Assembly: GCF_030232265.1 (NCBI RefSeq)
Contig: NZ_JASPJK010000007.1
Location: 1-64,000 of the forward strand
Source: Corynebacterium sp. MSK041
Lineage (GTDB): Bacteria > Actinomycetota > Actinomycetes > Mycobacteriales > Mycobacteriaceae
Length of the DNA stretch: 64,000 bases
Reading direction: 5' to 3'
Part shown: positions 61,331 to 64,000 of the stretch, in pieces
Layout of the letters: every line of letters begins with the position of its first letter
Position numbering within the stretch: position 1 is the first letter of the stretch
Made by a program: the position numbers and the translations under genes
Notes under the pieces: model-generated
The model's database searches: none
What the model saw: the letters and a program-made list of their open reading frames with translations, nothing else
Told to the model about the DNA's origin: nothing

Positions 61331-62718
61331 GCGCAATGACACTGATGACCGCTGCGCAGTCCTCCTCCAGTGAGGGCCGCGCACAACGCCAGACCGGCGA
61401 ACGTTGGGTCCGTGCCTTGGCGCTCGTGGCATTCTCGGTGTCCACCTGGATCCTGTGCACCCTGGCTGCCGGAACATGGATGTTCGCGCAACGCATGTGG
61501 CACCCGCATGAAGCGGTGAAAGCCATCGAAGCAGACCTCGGCGGTCCAATTACATTGAGCTACGTCTTCCTCGCTCTCTTCGCATCACTACTGGTGGTAC
61601 CAACCTTGCTCGGCCTGCTTACTCAGGCTGCGCGTGCGAATCTCGGCGGCCGCGAAGGGCAGTTGGCGATCCTGCGCCTGATCGGTGCGACCTCCGGCCA
61701 AGTGCGCGGAATGATGATTCTCGATGCGTTGCGCCAGGCACTTGTCGGCCTCGGGGTTGGCACTGTGCTGTACCTGGTCAGCGTTCCGGCGTGGTCGCTG
61801 CTCACCTTCCAGGAAAAGCAGATCAGTACCTGGGAGATGTTCACCTGGTGGGTCGTGCCTGTCGCCTGGATCGTGGTGCTCGCTTTAGCCGCCGCGTCCG
61901 TGTGGCTGGCTCTACGCCGCGTGGCCGTTACCCCACTGGGCGTGACCAAGAAGACTCCGCCAAAGGGACAAAGCTTGATCACCCTGGTCAGCTCTGTCGT
62001 GGCCATGATTGTCTTGTACCGTTACTTGAGCGCGCTAACGCTCGCCCCGGGGGCCGATGCCGCCGAATTCATCATGGTGCTCGTCATCGTTGCCGGTGTG
62101 TTGACGGTCAACGCTCTCATCGCCGTCGGCGTGATCCAGTTGATCGCCCGATTCAGCTACCTGCTTCCTGGCTCCGCCAACTACGTGGCCACTCGTCGTG
62201 TCGGACGTGGTGCAAAGACAACGTGGAAGCGTGTCGCGGCGTTGTACTTCCTTGCATTCACCGCTGGCTTCTGTAGCTGGATTTCTGCCCTTCCAGAAGT
62301 GGAAGAGGATCCGGCCCTAAAGATGATCACCGTCGATATTCCCGCTGGTGTGGCCCTCACCGCGATCTTCGGTGCCATTCTTCTCGTCGCCTCTACACTG
62401 CTTACTCAGGCATTGGCAGTGGTGGAGCAGAAACATTTGACCAAGTCCCTCTACTTCATTGGTGCGCCCGCGAAATACCACACCTCCGTGGCCATCCGGG
62501 AGATCGGCGTACCGATGGCCCTGGTCACCCTATTGGGCTTCGGCATGGGCAACCTGCTGGGCTCCGTCATGGTCGCCGTTCCCGTCGACGTGTTACCCCA
62601 GCTCACCCTCTTCGCAGCGCTGATCTTGCTTGTGCTCGCAGGCTGCATTGCCGCCGTCGCCGCCACGGGCAAGCTCCGCGAGCGGGTGCTGGCCGAGACC
62701 GGTCGCCTCAACGACTAG
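61327..62718 (+). CDS. FtsX-like ABC permease
   Basis: A 463-residue permease with about eight to ten hydrophobic segments, including a FtsX-family block near the N-terminus (LGGREGQLAILRLIGATSGQV) and another in the second half (VEQKHLTKSLYFIGAPAKYH). It forms a transporter with the ATPase before it. It may export or sense an antimicrobial peptide. No large BceB-type extracellular domain is seen. ATG at 61327 overlaps the ATPase stop. Confidence 0.85.
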   Translation: MSAMTLMTAAQSSSSEGRAQRQTGERWVRALALVAFSVSTWILCTLAAGTWMFAQRMWHPHEAVKAIEADLGGPITLSYVFLALFASLLVVPTLLGLLTQAARANLGGREGQLAILRLIGATSGQVRGMMILDALRQALVGLGVGTVLYLVSVPAWSLLTFQEKQISTWEMFTWWVVPVAWIVVLALAAASVWLALRRVAVTPLGVTKKTPPKGQSLITLVSSVVAMIVLYRYLSALTLAPGADAAEFIMVLVIVAGVLTVNALIAVGVIQLIARFSYLLPGSANYVATRRVGRGAKTTWKRVAALYFLAFTAGFCSWISALPEVEEDPALKMITVDIPAGVALTAIFGAILLVASTLLTQALAVVEQKHLTKSLYFIGAPAKYHTSVAIREIGVPMALVTLLGFGMGNLLGSVMVAVPVDVLPQLTLFAALILLVLAGCIAAVAATGKLRERVLAETGRLND

Positions 62719-62819
62719 TGCCTCGCTGCTGTGTATGAACTGATCTGCATGAACTAGACCGCATGAACTGAGCAAATCTAGAGTGCTTTGGCCTTGAGCC
62801 AAGAGTCGGGCGAGTATTC
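62719..62819. other. Non-coding stretch with three 14-base iterations
   Basis: Three tandem copies of GTATGAACT or GCATGAACT, at 62733, 62747 and 62761, spaced exactly 14 bases. No gene is supported here. The stretch separates the ABC permease from the broken toxin gene. Confidence 0.55.
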
Positions 62820-63062
62820 CTATTCGAGGAGACGTGAATATTGTGGACGGGCTTTCATAGAGTGGATGAGCAGCTCGTCCCCGTCTTCTGCGACTACAAC
62901 GACCGTCTCAAGGAGCCTGGCATGTGTGTCAAAGCCGAGTCTCAGTTCTCTCCATTGGGTCGTTTCATCGTCGAGTGGCTAGACCCATATGGGGTTCGAG
63001 GCCGCCTGAATGCCATCAGATTCTGTGATGCCATGTTTGGTGGCGGACTTCGCACATCTCAT
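62820..63062 (-). pseudogene. Toxin gene of a toxin-antitoxin pair, interrupted by TAG
   Basis: Read from ATG at 63062, overlapping the antitoxin stop (ATGA), an 80-codon frame reads AKSATKHGITESDGIQAASN, then PIWV, a TAG at 62979-62981, then PLDDETTQWRELRLGFDTH, RLLETVVVVAEDGDELLIHS and MKARPQYSRLLE before its natural TAG. It resembles actinobacterial BrnT/RelE-like ribonuclease toxins paired with a CopG-type antitoxin. Only codon 28 is a stop, so the gene is either recently inactivated or misread at one base. Confidence 0.6.
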
Positions 63063-63304
63063 GCTGCGGTGAAAGCTTCGATTGCTTGGCGGATGAGCTC
63101 GGACCGGGTCAGGTTCTTCTTGGTGGCGAGATCATCGAGTGCTTTCAGCTCATCGTCAGTAAGGCGAACAGCAACGACCTGTGCTGGGGTCATTCCCCGT
63201 CCCGGGCGTCCGCGGCCGCGCTTCTTTAGAAGCTCTGGGTCGTAACCGATTTCGGCCTCCGCAACCCAAGCGTCGATTTGTTCTTGGCTGGCGTTCACAG
63301 GCAT
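63059..63304 (-). CDS. CopG/ribbon-helix-helix antitoxin
   Basis: An 81-residue DNA-binding antitoxin. The C-terminal RHH is VVAVRLTDDELKALDDLATK followed by LTRSELIRQAIEAF. The N-terminal half (IDAWVAEAEIGYDPELLKKR) would hold the toxin. ATG at 63304 (MPVNASQEQ) is taken over the longer frame. It is coupled by ATGA to the toxin gene downstream. A short inverted repeat, ATAC-T-GTAT at 63309-63317, sits just upstream and may be its own operator. Confidence 0.8.
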   Translation of the reverse strand: MPVNASQEQIDAWVAEAEIGYDPELLKKRGRGRPGRGMTPAQVVAVRLTDDELKALDDLATKKNLTRSELIRQAIEAFTAA

Positions 63305-63308
63305 AGGA

Positions 63309-63317
63309 ATACTGTAT
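63309..63317 (-). promoter_or_regulatory. Possible antitoxin operator
   Basis: ATACTGTAT, a perfect short inverted repeat five bases before the antitoxin start. RHH antitoxins usually bind such sites to repress their operon. Support is position and symmetry only. Confidence 0.35.
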
Positions 63318-63397
63318 AACGAAAATATCTGCGTAGGCAATGCCCGTTTACGGACAGGCCCACGTTGCGTGTCCTAGGTGCCTAGTAGGGTGAGACC

Positions 63398-64000
63398 GTG
63401 GCTTTGTACCGGAAGTATCGCCCAGCCTCGTTCGCCGAGATGATTGGGCAGGAGCAGGTGACCCGCCCGCTGTCCACAGCGCTGGACAATGGGCGTGTTA
63501 ATCACGCTTATTTGTTCTCGGGGCCGAGGGGCACGGGCAAGACGTCGTCGGCACGCATTTTGGCGCGTTCATTGAACTGTGCGGAAGGCCCGACATCAAC
63601 GCCGTGTGGCGTGTGCCCGTCGTGTGTGTCGCTCGCGCCGGGTGGGCCGGGCAACCTTGATGTGACGGAGATGGACGCCGCCTCGAACGGTGGCGTGGAT
63701 GAGATGCGTGAGCTGCGCGAACGCGCCTATTTCGCTCCGGCGGAATCGCGCTACCGCGTGTTTATTATCGACGAGGCCCACATGATCACCGGCGCGGGCG
63801 CGAACGCCCTGCTCAAGATCGTGGAGGAGCCGCCGGAGCACCTCGTGTTCATTTTTGCCACGACGGAGCCGGAGAAAATCATCGGCACCATCCGTTCGCG
63901 CACCCACCATTACCCGTTCCGCCTGCTCACGCCGCAAGCGATGCGCCAACTCGTGGAGCGCACGGTCGCCGCGGAAGGCGTCACCGTCGACGAAAATGTC
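63398..64000 (+). CDS. dnaX: DNA polymerase III subunit gamma/tau DnaX (5' part)
   Basis: The clamp-loader ATPase subunit, cut by the window edge after 201 codons. It starts with GTG (ALYRKYRPASFAEMIGQEQV) after AGGGTGAG. Walker A is GPRGTGKTSSARILA, the zinc-binding Cys are in CGVCPSCVSL, and Walker B is VFIIDEAHMITG. The remainder continues beyond the window. Its position after aspT is typical of Corynebacterium. Confidence 0.95.
   Translation, partial: MALYRKYRPASFAEMIGQEQVTRPLSTALDNGRVNHAYLFSGPRGTGKTSSARILARSLNCAEGPTSTPCGVCPSCVSLAPGGPGNLDVTEMDAASNGGVDEMRELRERAYFAPAESRYRVFIIDEAHMITGAGANALLKIVEEPPEHLVFIFATTEPEKIIGTIRSRTHHYPFRLLTPQAMRQLVERTVAAEGVTVDENV

Noticed and set aside
1..64000. CRISPR array or prophage
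   Set aside because: No regularly spaced repeats of the needed length and no phage structural genes were seen; the holin-like protein is a chromosomal family.

Overview
The window is a 64 kb piece of a moderately GC-rich actinobacterial chromosome, almost certainly Corynebacterium. It carries a single emb-type arabinosyltransferase next to aftA, dprE2 and dprE1, a wzm/wzt/glfT1 galactan cluster, a prephenate dehydrogenase–TadA block, and an aspT–hypothetical–dnaX block, an arrangement typical of Corynebacteriales. The species cannot be told from the sequence. Gene starts were chosen from ribosome-binding sites, overlaps and family lengths, so several differ from the longest open frame.

Layout. 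1-1.2 kb: the right part of an IS3-family element (orfA remnant plus intact orfB). 1.3-24 kb: metabolic and transport genes: gabD2, an M20 peptidase with a beta-lactamase-like lipoprotein, AMP nucleosidase, a GT87 mannosyltransferase, a gamma-carbonic-anhydrase fold protein, a ROK regulator, a sirtuin, a DUF885 protein, AbrB-type and TSUP membrane proteins, an amino-acid antiporter, HrpB helicase, an SDR/LysE/YbjQ/S4/VOC/secreted SxxK run, an alpha/beta hydrolase and an M13 peptidase. 24-38.8 kb: the arabinogalactan region (emb, aftA, dprE2, dprE1, then gtrA, glfT1, wzt, wzm), followed by an aminotransferase-fold protein and a quinone oxidoreductase. 38.8-45.2 kb: tRNA-Ser genes and two identical tRNA-Arg genes around a phage-holin-like protein, pat/hisC2, mgtE, tyrA, the TadA-associated protein, tadA and csbD. 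45.2-57 kb: an MMPL transporter overlapping a tRNA-guanine transglycosylase gene (tgt), a convergent YhhQ-type queuosine-precursor transporter, a 2000-residue wall-anchored protein, gluQ, and a tRNA-Ser. 57-64 kb: SRP RNA, aspT, a hypothetical gene, a two-component system divergent from an ABC exporter, a toxin-antitoxin pair with a broken toxin, and the start of dnaX.

Most notable signals. (1) A 16-base identical, partly palindromic motif lies directly before the start codons of yhhQ and gluQ, two genes tied to queuosine. It looks like an operator of an undescribed queuosine regulon. (2) The 11-mer CGTCGATAAGC (and its complement) occurs 15 times exactly plus once with one change, in both orientations and several reading frames. 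It resembles a dispersed chromosomal signal. (3) The tgt product has lost all three zinc cysteines. (4) An aminotransferase-fold protein in the cell-wall locus lacks the PLP lysine. (5) A toxin gene is interrupted by one in-frame stop.

How the genes act together. DprE1/DprE2 make decaprenyl-phosphoryl arabinose; AftA and Emb use it to build arabinan on galactan begun by GlfT1 and exported by Wzm/Wzt. MMPL proteins of this family export mycolate or other envelope lipids. YhhQ, Tgt and GluQ would together salvage a queuosine base, insert it in tRNA and glutamylate it on tRNA-Asp. The histidine kinase, regulator and ABC exporter look like an envelope-stress or antimicrobial response module.
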